Notes: generated from the sequence alone by a model not told the origin. 64,000 nucleotides of DNA from Bacteroidetes bacterium RIFCSPLOWO2_12_FULL_37_12 (GCA_001769655.1 MEPC01000019.1:107314-171313); one strand, 5' to 3'; shown: positions 48,571-56,870, counted from the stretch's first letter. Made by a program: numbers and translations.

Positions 48571-49014
48571 TTAATGGCGCGCAAACGGTAAATAATAATC
48601 TTCTTTCCTCCTCATCGTCTCTTGTTCTTTTTTTGTTTTATCCCCGTACCCAGCCAGATGCAAGATGCCATGTACCATCACCCTCAAAAATTCATTTTTA
48701 TTGGTGACACCAAACCGTTTTGCATTTTTTCTTACTACTTCGGGGCAGATATATATTTCGGCGTCTAATTCATTTTTTTTATCCGATAAGTCGAAGGTTA
48801 ATATATCAGTACTATAAGGATGGTGTAAATATTTTTTATTCAATAGTATAATTTCTTTTTCCGGAACAAAAATAAATTTTATCTTAACATTCATAGCGGA
48901 TGTTATTTCTTCCTTTCTTATTATCAAAAGAAAAAAATATTTCAACTGTGAATTAATAAAATATGTTAATCCCCTTGTATTGTGGAAAGTGATTCTTATT
49001 GAATTTTGATTCAT
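48571..49014 (-). CDS. ybeY: Endoribonuclease YbeY (rRNA maturation factor)
   Basis: 147 residues. The zinc-binding region is HGILHLAGYGDKTKKEQ, the Bacteroidota variant of H-G-x-L-H-L-x-G-H/Y-D. The fold includes HHPYSTDILTFDLS, typical of the family. The enzyme takes part in 16S rRNA 3'-end processing and ribosome quality control in the cytoplasm. It heads the co-oriented run leading to the efflux genes and is divergent from tsaD. Confidence 0.92.
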   Translation of the reverse strand: MNQNSIRITFHNTRGLTYFINSQLKYFFLLIIRKEEITSAMNVKIKFIFVPEKEIILLNKKYLHHPYSTDILTFDLSDKKNELDAEIYICPEVVRKNAKRFGVTNKNEFLRVMVHGILHLAGYGDKTKKEQETMRRKEDYYLPFARH

Positions 49015-49167
49015 GATTAAATCGATATTATGCTGTTATACTTTTTTGTCAGTGAACCTCCTTAGTAATTTGTTGTTATGTGTTATATGTTATTCATTAT
49101 TTTTCTGAAACTTAGTGATGCTATCTCATAAACTCCTTAAAAATTAATATAAAGTGAATAGAATGTT

Positions 49168-49175
49168 TATCTTTG
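49168..49175 (+). promoter_or_regulatory. Putative -7 box for tsaD
   Basis: TATCTTTG matches the Bacteroidota TAnnTTTG box, 38 bp before the tsaD start. No convincing -33 element is seen. Confidence 0.35.
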
Positions 49176-49212
49176 TTATAACTTTGATTATTCATTTTAT
49201 CTGATTTTAACC

Positions 49213-50223
49213 TTGCCCCCTCCCATCAACATACTCGCCATCGAGTCATCCTGCGATGAAACATCTGCCGCTGTGATCTCGGAGGGTAAAATTTTATCGA
49301 ATGTTATTGCCGGTCAAAAAGTGCATGAAGTATATGGGGGAGTTGTGCCAGAACTTGCCAGCCGTGCACATCAACAAAACATTATTCCGGTGGTGGCTCA
49401 GGCATTAAACCTGTCAAAAATACAAAAAAACGATTTATCGGCGGTGGCTTACACTAAAGGACCTGGTTTGCTGGGTTCGCTCCTCGTAGGCGTTTCCTTT
49501 GCTAAGTCATTTGCGCAGGGACTTGGGATTCCCACGATAGATGTAAATCATTTACAGGCGCATGTGCTCTCATTATTTATAGACGAGCCCAAACCGTCAT
49601 TTCCTTTTCTTTGTTTGACCGTCAGCGGCGGTCATACTCAGTTAGTATTAGTAAGTGATTACCTGAAAATGGAAATTATCGGTACCACACTTGACGATGC
49701 CGCCGGCGAATGTTTCGACAAAGCGGCTAAAATCATGGGACTTACATATCCCGGAGGTCCTGAAATTGATAAACTCTCTCGAACCGGAAATCCGCAAAAA
49801 TTCAATTTTCCTATTGCAGATGTTCCCGGATTTGATTTCTCATTTTCTGGATTGAAAACAAATTTTCTTTATTTTTTTCGTGAACGTATGAAATCAGATG
49901 CTTTGTTTTTTGAAAAGGAATGTCCGGATATCTGCGCTAGTTTGCAACATGCCATTGTCACTGCCTTAATTATCAAATTAAAATCAGCCGCATTAAAATT
50001 AAACATCCGTGAAGTGGCACTCAGCGGTGGAGTTTCTGCCAATAGTTATCTTCGTCACTATTTTGAGAAAACCGGCGGTGAACTCGGTTGGAAAACTCAT
50101 TATCCTAAAATTTCTTACTGCACGGATAATGCCGCCATGATTGCCATGGCAGGATATTACAAATATCTGAAAGGAGAATTTGCGGATGAAAGGGCGGTGC
50201 CGGTGGCGCGGTGGGTGGGATAG
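49213..50223 (+). CDS. tsaD: tRNA N6-adenosine threonylcarbamoyltransferase TsaD
   Basis: 336 residues. It starts at TTG (49213): the codons upstream run into a stop and no ATG is near the conserved N-terminus ILAIESSCDETSAA. Metal-binding histidines are H113 and H117 in VNHLQAH. Further motifs are SGGHTQL, the family block ECFDKAAKIMGL and the C-terminal CTDNAAMIA. It transfers the threonylcarbamoyl group to A37 of ANN-reading tRNAs, with TsaB and TsaE encoded elsewhere. It converges with the ABC ATPase gene across a hairpin. Confidence 0.95.
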   Translation: MPPPINILAIESSCDETSAAVISEGKILSNVIAGQKVHEVYGGVVPELASRAHQQNIIPVVAQALNLSKIQKNDLSAVAYTKGPGLLGSLLVGVSFAKSFAQGLGIPTIDVNHLQAHVLSLFIDEPKPSFPFLCLTVSGGHTQLVLVSDYLKMEIIGTTLDDAAGECFDKAAKIMGLTYPGGPEIDKLSRTGNPQKFNFPIADVPGFDFSFSGLKTNFLYFFRERMKSDALFFEKECPDICASLQHAIVTALIIKLKSAALKLNIREVALSGGVSANSYLRHYFEKTGGELGWKTHYPKISYCTDNAAMIAMAGYYKYLKGEFADERAVPVARWVG

Positions 50224-50224
50224 G

Positions 50225-50275
50225 AAAACCTTCAAAGTTTTGTATTGCATGAGCGCAGGAAAACTTTGAAGGTTT
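50225..50275. terminator. Hairpin between convergent genes (AACCTTCAAAGTTTT type)
   Basis: Arms AAAACCTTCAAAGTTTT and AAAACTTTGAAGGTTT flank about 18 nt. It lies directly after the tsaD stop and its right arm supplies the TAA stop of the convergent ATPase gene. It is related to the repeats at 45905 and 51801 and could terminate both genes. Confidence 0.65.
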
Positions 50276-50939
50276 AGAGGGTCGTGGTACCCACTACTCT
50301 CCCATCCACCAGCGTAATCCTCCGGTGACACAAGCCGGCAAGCTCAGGATTGTGTGTCACTATTACAAATGTCTGCTGAAAATCCTTATTCAGCCGTAAA
50401 AAAAGCTGATGCAATTCTTTGGCTGTCTGCGAATCAAGATTTCCGCTTGGTTCATCGGCAAACACAATTTCCGGCTGGTTGATTAATGCACGAGCCACTG
50501 CCACCCGCTGTTGTTCTCCTCCCGAAAGTTCTGAGGGCTTGTGATGTTCTCTTTCAGAGAGACCCAGATAATTCAGCAATTCACTGGCTTTCGAAATAAC
50601 TTCTTTTTTATTTTTTCCGGAAATCCAACCCGGGAGGCAAACATTTTCAAGCCCCGTAAATTCCGGAAGCAGATGATGAAACTGAAAAATAAATCCAATT
50701 TTACGATTACGAAATAACGCAAGCTGTTCACCTTTCAGTATGGCTAAATCAGTGTTTTGAATTATAATGTTGCCTTCATCCGGTTTATCGAGTGTTCCGA
50801 GAATCTGAAGCAGAGTGGTTTTGCCTGCGCCGGAAGGTCCTACAATGGCAACCAACTCCCCTTTCGAAATTTCAACGTCAATTCCTTTAAGAACCTGCAA
50901 AGAACCAAAGGATTTATGGATATTTTTAGCGGTAAGCAT
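50274..50939 (-). CDS. LolD-like ABC transporter ATP-binding protein
   Basis: 221 residues. Walker A is GPSGAGKTT, the Q-loop [11 protein letters not shown], the signature [15 protein letters not shown] and Walker [13 protein letters not shown]. The spacing and sequence are those of the LolD/MacB/FtsE ATPase group, and [16 protein letters not shown] is LolD-like. LolD works with LolC/E to extract lipoproteins, but no permease gene is adjacent. The last codons (RVVGTTTL) and stop are formed at the hairpin element. Confidence 0.85.
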   Translation of the reverse strand: MLTAKNIHKSFGSLQVLKGIDVEISKGELVAIVGPSGAGKTTLLQILGTLDKPDEGNIIIQNTDLAILKGEQLALFRNRKIGFIFQFHHLLPEFTGLENVCLPGWISGKNKKEVISKASELLNYLGLSEREHHKPSELSGGEQQRVAVARALINQPEIVFADEPSGNLDSQTAKELHQLFLRLNKDFQQTFVIVTHNPELAGLCHRRITLVDGRVVGTTTL

Positions 50940-50969
50940 GAATGTTATATTGCGAATTTCTGACCTTGT

Positions 50970-51701
50970 TCAAAATATCGCCTCCATCCTCTTTGCAATG
51001 GTGCCCCACCCTTCTATGCTCTTCTTTAATTTTGGATTTTTATAATAATAAATATTTCCAGTACCATTGAGGTTTGCCATTAACTGCCCGGTGACACTCA
51101 CAAAAATATCTCCTGTGCCCGATAAGGTAACTATCCCATTTAAAGCGCGTAACTTCTTTGCAAAAATATCGCCTGTCCCCGAATGTGTAAGCATTAAATC
51201 ATTGGTTTTTCCTGCAAGCTCCATTTTGCCTGAGCCATTATGTAAAATGGTTATGTTTTCGTAATCCATAGTTCCCAAGCAATCACCACTACCATTCCAG
51301 ACGAAATGTAAGGTTTTTCCTATAAAATTTTTTATTTCTAATTTCCCGCTTCCTGAAAAAACAATGTTTTCAAGCATTTTCATTTCAACCAACACCGTCA
51401 GGTTGTTATTGTTTTTATAAATGTTATTCTTTTTTTCTTCATCTGATCTTATGCGAATTTTCACTGTATTTCCACTTACATTAAACTCAATGGTGTCCCC
51501 TTCAGCAGGAGGGGTAGAATAGAAAATGCCGTTTTCATCGGATGGCTTCAACATTAGATTTCCGGAACACTCAAAAATTATTGCATTGACGTTGCTTTCA
51601 ATAAACTGACTGCTCTCTGTAACGACTTGCCATCCTCCGCTATATGCTGTAAATGAAGAATTGACTAATACGATTAATAAAAATAATTTCGGGAGCGTCA
51701 T
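50970..51701 (-). CDS. Head-GIN (DUF2807) domain secreted protein
   Basis: 243 residues from the ATG at 51701, which directly begins a signal peptide (LFLLIVLVNSSFTAYSG); an ATG 12 codons upstream (51737) sits in an A-rich context and is also possible. The body is a right-handed beta-helix with repeating G-S-G/G-T-G turns (FSGSGKLEI, NGSGKMEL, HSGTGDIF, SGTGDIFV, NGTGNIYY), the DUF2807 pattern. The function is unknown and it is probably periplasmic or outer-membrane associated. It is followed by a paralog-like gene on the same strand. Confidence 0.8.
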   Translation of the reverse strand: MTLPKLFLLIVLVNSSFTAYSGGWQVVTESSQFIESNVNAIIFECSGNLMLKPSDENGIFYSTPPAEGDTIEFNVSGNTVKIRIRSDEEKKNNIYKNNNNLTVLVEMKMLENIVFSGSGKLEIKNFIGKTLHFVWNGSGDCLGTMDYENITILHNGSGKMELAGKTNDLMLTHSGTGDIFAKKLRALNGIVTLSGTGDIFVSVTGQLMANLNGTGNIYYYKNPKLKKSIEGWGTIAKRMEAIF

Positions 51702-51800
51702 GTCCCCCGCTGGCTGGGGTAGGAGGTGGAGTTTCATGATTTTCTTTTTTCTTTTTTCTATCTTCTATTTTCTATTTTTTATTTTCTATCTTCTATTTTC

Positions 51801-51852
51801 AAACCTTCAAGGTTATCCTACGCTTCAAAACCTTACTAAACCTTGAAGGTTT
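51801..51852. repeat. AACCTTCAAGGTT-type inverted repeat, copy 2
   Basis: Arms AAACCTTCAAGGTT and AACCTTGAAGGTTT flank CGCTTCAAAACCTTACT. It is nearly the same as 45905-45955, including the preceding run of CTATTTTCT units. Confidence 0.8.
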
Positions 51853-51866
51853 ATTCCTTTCTCCTT

Positions 51867-52601
51867 TTACCTTTCTTCTTCCTTTTCCCTCGTAATAATC
51901 CCCTGCCCGTTGATTAACGCCGGCAAGGGAAAATCATTCGATTTTAAAATCAAATGCCCGCCTTGTTGTGTTCGTAAATCCATCCATTCGGCTGGTTTTG
52001 TTATAATCTGTCCTGTTCCGGAAATTGCTGAATGAATGGTATCTGCCAAAAATTCGGTGGCATCAATAATTCCGGTTCCTTCTATATGTAAACTACTTTT
52101 TTGCGTGGTGCCGATCAATTTTATTTTCCCGCTACCATTTACGATAGCAGTTAATTGACGGGATTGTGATTTTAGTTGCAGTGTGCCGTTTCCGTTTATC
52201 TTGCAGGAAATGTTATCCGCTTTAATATTAAAAACATTGATTACTCCCGGTCCTGTCATTTCAATTGTTGAAAGCGAAGGATTGGAAATAAAAACCAACA
52301 CCTCGTCGTTTAACCACTTACGATGAAGAAATCTGAATAAACCACCCTTCAATTTTAATTTCAGCACACCCGCTCTCACACCAAATTCAATGTTTTTTAA
52401 AATATAATCATTCGCCTGAACCTTCAGCGCCTGAGGTCTTCCGCCGGTAAAAGTCAATTCGCAGGGCAATTTACATATTAAATGCGCAAACTTATTTTCC
52501 TCCGGCAAGTACTGCGATGAATCAGCGGCGGCTGAATTTCCTACCTGACTCATTGCTTCGGTAATGGTTACAACTATGAAAATGATAAAAAATAATCTCA
52601 T
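51867..52601 (-). CDS. Head-GIN (DUF2807) domain secreted protein
   Basis: 244 residues from the ATG at 52601 (MRLFFIIFIVVTITEAMSQ, signal peptide); a start 13 codons upstream is less likely. The beta-helix turns are less regular than in the neighbour (MTGPGVINV, NGNGTLQL, NGSGKIKL, EGTGIIDA, SGTGQIIT). Its function is unknown. The two head-GIN genes and the LolD-like ATPase lie in a row on one strand, but the repeat between them makes a single transcript uncertain. Confidence 0.75.
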   Translation of the reverse strand: MRLFFIIFIVVTITEAMSQVGNSAAADSSQYLPEENKFAHLICKLPCELTFTGGRPQALKVQANDYILKNIEFGVRAGVLKLKLKGGLFRFLHRKWLNDEVLVFISNPSLSTIEMTGPGVINVFNIKADNISCKINGNGTLQLKSQSRQLTAIVNGSGKIKLIGTTQKSSLHIEGTGIIDATEFLADTIHSAISGTGQIITKPAEWMDLRTQQGGHLILKSNDFPLPALINGQGIITREKEEER

Positions 52602-52808
52602 GGTGAAAGGAGTATTAATAACCCAACTTCGACAAGCCACAACAACAAATGTTTTACTAAAATATTAAGAAATAAAAATAAAGTGCCACAATTCTTAATT
52701 ATTAACTATTAATTTTTAATTATTTTTTTTAAACTTATCCACAAATTGGTTTCAAAGATATTGAAAATCAATAAAATACGGAAACAAATTCATTGTGAAT
52801 AAAAAAAA

Positions 52809-52840
52809 CTTGTTAATTTCACAAACTCTATTGTATATTT
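52809..52840 (+). promoter_or_regulatory. Promoter of ssb
   Basis: TTG (52809-52811) and TATATTTG (52833-52840) are 21 bp apart, a good match to the Bacteroidota promoter. Transcription would start near 52846, leaving a leader of about 70 nt before the ssb ATG. Confidence 0.6.
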
Positions 52841-52917
52841 GCGCACTTTTTGTTAATTTTACCTAACATAAAGTACAAATTCATTTATTTAATTTAACCA
52901 TCTAACTAAAAACACTC

Positions 52918-53340
52918 ATGAACGGTGTAAACAAAGTTATTTTAATGGGACGTTTAGGACAAGATCCTAAAGTTCGTTATTTTGAAAATGGCGGCTGTAT
53001 TGCCGATTTCAGCTTAGCCACTACTGACGCATACAAAGATAAAAACGGCAACAAGGTTGAACAGACCGAGTGGCACAATGTCGTTCTCCACAACCAACCC
53101 GCCCAGGTGGCAGAAAAGTATCTGCACAAAGGGGACTTGGTTTACGTGGAAGGCAAGCTAAGAACCAAAACTTGGGACGATAAAGAAGGGAAGAAGCATT
53201 ACATGACGGAGGTTCATTGTCTTACCATGAACATGATTTCCACGAAACGTGCAACTGTCGAATCCAACGGAACTAAAGAAACGCCGGTGGTGGAGGCAGT
53301 ACAGGTAGGCGCTGATACGCCCGACCATTTACCGTTCTAA
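52918..53340 (+). CDS. ssb: Single-stranded DNA-binding protein
   Basis: 140 residues. The OB-fold begins MNGVNKVILMGRLGQDPKVR and includes WHNVVLHNQPAQVAEKYLHK and VYVEGKLRT. The linker is short and the C-terminal tip DHLPF is the conserved partner-binding end. It binds ssDNA as a tetramer in replication, repair and recombination. It has its own promoter and a strong terminator, so it is a single-gene unit. Confidence 0.93.
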   Translation: MNGVNKVILMGRLGQDPKVRYFENGGCIADFSLATTDAYKDKNGNKVEQTEWHNVVLHNQPAQVAEKYLHKGDLVYVEGKLRTKTWDDKEGKKHYMTEVHCLTMNMISTKRATVESNGTKETPVVEAVQVGADTPDHLPF

Positions 53341-53362
53341 TAAAAACAGACGGTCTATTAAT

Positions 53363-53397
53363 ACTGCCCTCTGCATAATGTGGAGGGCAGTTTTTTT
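53363..53397 (+). terminator. Rho-independent terminator of ssb
   Basis: ACTGCCCTC and GAGGGCAGT form a 9-bp stem around an 11-nt loop, followed by seven T residues. It lies 23 bp after the ssb stop. Confidence 0.85.
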
Positions 53398-53446
53398 ATC
53401 TATGGCTAACAAGTCCTTTTACTTAAAAATTTTACCCGCAAATTTT

Positions 53447-53545
53447 TAGTGTCAATTAGCGGTTATTTTTTTCCCCTGATGATACTAGCAAATATATGAA
53501 ACCGGGCATTAAAAAGTTAACCGCGAATTTTCGCGAATAATTAGG
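53447..53545. repeat. Left direct repeat flanking the GxxExxY gene
   Basis: About 100 bp running from AATTAGCGGTTATTTTTTTC through GATGATACTAG and ATGAAACCGGGCATTAA to CCGCGAATTTTCGCGAATAA. The copy at 54098-54203 has the same order of parts. The last part is itself a small hairpin (CGCGAATTTTCGCG), also repeated near 53608-53626. Confidence 0.8.
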
Positions 53546-53647
53546 GGTATATTTTTTACCTTGCTGGCTCAAATAAATATATATGGCCTCGAATTTTAAA
53601 AATTAATCGCGAATTTTCGCGAATAATAAACGTTAAATAGCAATAAC

Positions 53648-54052
53648 ATGTCTGAATTAATCTACAAGGAAGAAACATACAAAATAATCGGATGTTGCTT
53701 TGAGGTATATAATGAATTAGGTCCTGGATTTTTAGAAGCCGTATATCAAGAAGCTTTATCAATTGAGTTTACTAAACAAGGAGTTCCTTTTATTGAACAT
53801 GCAGAAATGAATGTTTTCTATAAAGGAATAATATTAAAGAAAAAATATTATCCTGATTTTCTATGTTATGATGATATGGTATTGGAAATTAAAGCTATGG
53901 AAAATTTATCGCCAGTTGATGAAGCACAACTCTTGAATTATTTAAAAGGCACAAAAAAACCGCTTGGACTGTTGGCTAATTTTGGAGCTTTTAAATTTCA
54001 GTACAAAAGATTTGCAAACACTAGAAATTTTTTCGCGCATAATTTACGTTAA
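53648..54052 (+). CDS. GxxExxY protein (PD-(D/E)XK nuclease-fold family)
   Basis: 134 residues. The defining start of the family is visible: EVYNELGPGFLEAVYQEAL (G-x-x-E-x-x-Y). The nuclease-like core follows: YYPDFLCYDDMVLEIKAME, giving D and E-x-K ligands, then LLNYLKGTKKPLGLLANFG. The family is annotated as PDDEXK_3; activity has not, to my knowledge, been established. The gene sits between direct repeats made of hairpin units, an arrangement that suggests a link with these repeats. Confidence 0.88.
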   Translation: MSELIYKEETYKIIGCCFEVYNELGPGFLEAVYQEALSIEFTKQGVPFIEHAEMNVFYKGIILKKKYYPDFLCYDDMVLEIKAMENLSPVDEAQLLNYLKGTKKPLGLLANFGAFKFQYKRFANTRNFFAHNLR

Positions 54053-54097
54053 TTAGCGTTTTTTTTATTTCTTTGTTCACTTTTATCAGCGTATAAT

Positions 54098-54203
54098 TAG
54101 CGTTAATTAGCGGTTAAGTTTTTTTATTCTTTTTTCCTGATGATTCTAAAAATTTATGAAACCGGGCTTTAAAATATTAACCGCGAATTTTCGCGAATAA
54201 ATT
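54098..54203. repeat. Right direct repeat flanking the GxxExxY gene
   Basis: It matches 53447-53545 part by part: AATTAGCGGTTAAG, TCCTGATGATTCTA, ATGAAACCGGGCTTTAA, CCGCGAATTTTCGCGAATAA. Together the repeats bracket about 550 bp that contain only the GxxExxY gene and half elements. Confidence 0.8.
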
Positions 54204-54345
54204 GCGTCAATTAGCGGATATTTTTTTTATTTTATTGTTCGCGTATATTCGCGTAATAATTAGCGTCAATTAGCGGATAATTTTTTTATTTTATTGTTCG
54301 CGTATATTCGCGTAATAATTGGCGTCAATTAGCGGATAATTTTTT
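54204..54345. repeat. 59-bp tandem repeat, about 2.4 copies
   Basis: GCGTCAATTAGCGGATA recurs at 54204, 54263 and 54322, exactly 59 bp apart. Each full unit ends with TTCGCGTATATTCGCGTAAT, a small hairpin. The series continues directly from the right direct repeat. Confidence 0.85.
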
Positions 54346-54456
54346 TTATATTCCTTCCAAGCTAGAAATCGAAATAATTAAATAAATTTGCATTTATATA
54401 TTACCACAGAGATTATTTGATAAGAATTTCCAACAGGGTAAACAACTTATGAATAC

Positions 54457-54600
54457 ATGATAGCAAACGAAGAGCTTTTATCCATCAAAGAAGCCAGCGA
54501 CTGGGCGACTGAACATCTAAGCAAGACGGTGACTACTTCTAATATCACCCCGCAGTTGGTTTTTATTATTACCAATCAAAAAACAATAATTAAACAATGA
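54457..54600 (+). CDS. Short frame with helix-turn-helix-like N-terminus, probable truncated gene
   Basis: 47 codons. The first 30 residues (LLSIKEASDWATEHLSKTV) look like the N-terminal helix-turn-helix found at the start of some DNA methyltransferases and excisionase-like proteins. The rest (ITNQKTIIKQ) is low in coding character. It is probably the stump left when the restriction-modification cassette replaced another gene. Its TGA overlaps the ATG of the next frame. Confidence 0.45.
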   Translation: MIANEELLSIKEASDWATEHLSKTVTTSNITPQLVFIITNQKTIIKQ

Positions 54601-54866
54601 AAAAAAAGTCAACCCACATGATTTTGGTTCTTGAAGAAAGAAATGGCGAATATGAATATTGTCATAGAAGTGTCCATAAGCTACCTGATGAAAAAACATC
54701 TACAATGAAGAAATGTGCTGAAAAATATCTTAAGGAATTTTATGGAGGAAAAACAGAAAAAGAAGATAACGGGTATTATTTTCATGAAGGACAAATCTAT
54801 GTGAGAATCAGCTCATACCAGCTAATTAGTCCGGAAGAATATAATGTTTTAAATAAATACTTATGA
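54597..54866 (+). CDS. Small protein of unknown function before a restriction-modification pair
   Basis: 89 residues, mixed charge, beginning KKKSTHMILVLEERNGEYEY and ending EEYNVLNKYL. I do not recognise a family. Its start overlaps the preceding stop and its stop overlaps the methyltransferase start (ATGA at 54863-54866), so it is translationally coupled to the cassette. It might be a controller or accessory protein, but no helix-turn-helix is evident. Confidence 0.6.
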   Translation: MKKKSTHMILVLEERNGEYEYCHRSVHKLPDEKTSTMKKCAEKYLKEFYGGKTEKEDNGYYFHEGQIYVRISSYQLISPEEYNVLNKYL

Positions 54867-55750
54867 AAGAAATTAAGTCAGATATTTTTCTTGGCGACTG
54901 CAAAGAGGTTTTAAAAACGTTTGATGAAAGTTGCGTTGATTTAATTGTTACTTCACCTCCTTATGCCGATAGAAGAAGAAATACTTACGGAGGTATTGAT
55001 CCAGAAAAATATGTTGAGTGGTTTATCCCAATCAGTAATGAACTATTAAGAGTTTTAAAATCCGATGGAACTTTTATTCTAAACATTAAAGAAAAGGCAG
55101 ATGAAGGTGAAAGACATACTTATGTTTTGGAATTAATTTTAGCATTGCGAAAACAAGGATGGTTTTGGACAGAGGAATTTATCTGGCATAAAAAAAATTG
55201 TTACCCGGGAAAATGGCCAAATCGTTTTCGTGATAGTTGGGAGCGCCTTTTGCAATTTAATAAAACCCGAAAATTTAATATGTACCAAAATGAAGTTATG
55301 GTTCCTGTTGGTGATTGGGCAAAGGGTAGATTAAAAAATTTAAGTGCGGTTGACAAAATAAGAGACAATGCTAAAAATGGAAGTGGTTTTGGAAAAAATG
55401 TTTCTAATTGGCTCAATAGAGAAAAAGCTTATCCCACCAATGTTTTACATTTATCCACAGAATGCAATAATAAAAATCATAGTGCCGCTTTTCCGTATGC
55501 TTTACCAGAATGGTTTATCAAACTTTTTACCAAAGAATTTGACACCGTTTTAGACCCCTTTATGGGAAGTGGAACGACAATACAAGCGGCAAAAGATTTA
55601 AAAAGAAATTCCATAGGAATAGATATTATGCCCGAATATTATGGAATGGTAAAAAGGCAAACAAAGGAAAAAGAATTGGTTTTATTTGAATCTAAAGTAA
55701 AATACGAAACAAGAAAAATAAAAAAATGGAATATAGCGAAGAAAATCTAA
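54863..55750 (+). CDS. Type II DNA methyltransferase (beta class, TSPPY)
   Basis: 295 residues. The catalytic motif IV TSPPY is at residues 30-34 and comes before the SAM-binding motif DPFMGSGTT at 231-239, the order of beta-class amino-methyltransferases. The S-P-P-Y form favours N4-cytosine but N6-adenine is possible. The segment ADRRRNTYGGI after motif IV and WPNRFRDSWERLLQFNK are shared with many type II enzymes. It protects host DNA from the endonuclease encoded next, with which it overlaps by 25 bp. The recognition sequence cannot be told from the protein. Confidence 0.9.
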   Translation: MKEIKSDIFLGDCKEVLKTFDESCVDLIVTSPPYADRRRNTYGGIDPEKYVEWFIPISNELLRVLKSDGTFILNIKEKADEGERHTYVLELILALRKQGWFWTEEFIWHKKNCYPGKWPNRFRDSWERLLQFNKTRKFNMYQNEVMVPVGDWAKGRLKNLSAVDKIRDNAKNGSGFGKNVSNWLNREKAYPTNVLHLSTECNNKNHSAAFPYALPEWFIKLFTKEFDTVLDPFMGSGTTIQAAKDLKRNSIGIDIMPEYYGMVKRQTKEKELVLFESKVKYETRKIKKWNIAKKI

Positions 55751-56640
55751 TTGCTTATTTGTGTAAGAAGGTAAATAAAATTGGTGATACGACCGCTGTC
55801 GCTATTGCTGATTTTTATGATTGTTCCTTGAAAAATTTTCGAGATTCAAAAAAACTTTTGCAGTATAAAAATTCAAAAGGTGAATCAAAGCTTACAATGG
55901 AACAGATTATCGAAATTCAAACCATTATTGATGAATATTTATTTGATAAATCAAAATCGATAAATGGTTTTTGGATTACGGTTTTAATTAAGGATTTTGT
56001 TAAAAACAGCATCTCTGAACTTAAAAATACAACTTTAGAAAATCTTTTGATCAATCCTTTTTTAGTAAAAGCATTTGGTTTTGATGACCACAAAGAAGTT
56101 GTAACTTTTTATTTTTATCAAAAGATAACCCGCTCTATCGTTACCTCTTGGGGTTTTACGGTTGAGGGCTTATTGCTATGCAGTGGGGGGGAAAAACCAG
56201 CGCTTGGTGGATTTGATATGAAAGTAAAAAAGAAAAATATTAACTATCAGTTACAAATTAAATCAAGTCCAAACACAATGTCAATAGAACAAGTCAGGCA
56301 ACTAAATTCGCATATTCAAAATATAAAAGACAAAATCAATAATATTCCGATGTTGGGAATGACTTACGGTACACGTGAACAAATCAATTCGCAAATTAAA
56401 ACAACTCTAATTGGTTATCCCGGTTCCACATTGATTGGAAAAGAATTATGGGACTTCATTGCAGATGAGAATGGATATTGTCAAAAAATACTTAATTGGA
56501 TCGATAGTATTATGAAGAATGAACCTACCAAATTTTCAGATGAATTGGAATTAAAAAAGAAATTATTGGTTAAAGATTGGGAGACAAAATATGGAATTGG
56601 GAGACAAAGTATTGAAAAAGTTTTGTTAAATTATCTATAA
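55726..56640 (+). CDS. Probable type II restriction endonuclease (PD-(D/E)XK fold)
   Basis: 304 residues. A plausible active site is GGFD (D164) followed by YQLQIK (Q177, K179), a D-x(n)-Q-x-K variant of PD-(D/E)XK. It runs into KSSPNTM (179-185), a pattern seen in several type II endonucleases, for example TdeIII-like enzymes. A helical N-terminal part (1-110) may bind DNA. It overlaps the methyltransferase gene, a common arrangement that ensures coupled expression. The assignment rests on context and the motif. Confidence 0.75.
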   Translation: MEYSEENLIAYLCKKVNKIGDTTAVAIADFYDCSLKNFRDSKKLLQYKNSKGESKLTMEQIIEIQTIIDEYLFDKSKSINGFWITVLIKDFVKNSISELKNTTLENLLINPFLVKAFGFDDHKEVVTFYFYQKITRSIVTSWGFTVEGLLLCSGGEKPALGGFDMKVKKKNINYQLQIKSSPNTMSIEQVRQLNSHIQNIKDKINNIPMLGMTYGTREQINSQIKTTLIGYPGSTLIGKELWDFIADENGYCQKILNWIDSIMKNEPTKFSDELELKKKLLVKDWETKYGIGRQSIEKVLLNYL

Positions 56641-56777
56641 AATGTTCAACACTAAATTAAAAATCAGGAGAAACACCACAACCATGAATCATGGGCAGAA
56701 AAAATTAAATTATGATTGAAAGAACTTGATTGTTAATTAACCAGAAACATACTAAAATAACTCAACTTTTAGAAAAA

Positions 56778-56870
56778 AACATCTAACACGTAACAAAAAA
56801 TAAATAATGATTAAGGATTCACCCCCTTTAAAATTAATAATTATTTGTTATATGTTTTTCATTTTTTTTT
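56778..56870. repeat. AACATATAACAC-type inverted repeat, degenerate copy
   Basis: The left arm AACATCTAACACGTAACAAA onward is a diverged version of the arm at 59544. The right part ATTTGTTATATGTTTTT is complementary to its start. The remaining 250-bp gap (56641-56893) shows nothing else. Confidence 0.5.

Noticed and set aside
54204..54345. Regular tandem repeats considered as a CRISPR array
   Set aside because: The units are contiguous and alike over the full 59 bp; there are no unique spacers and no cas genes.
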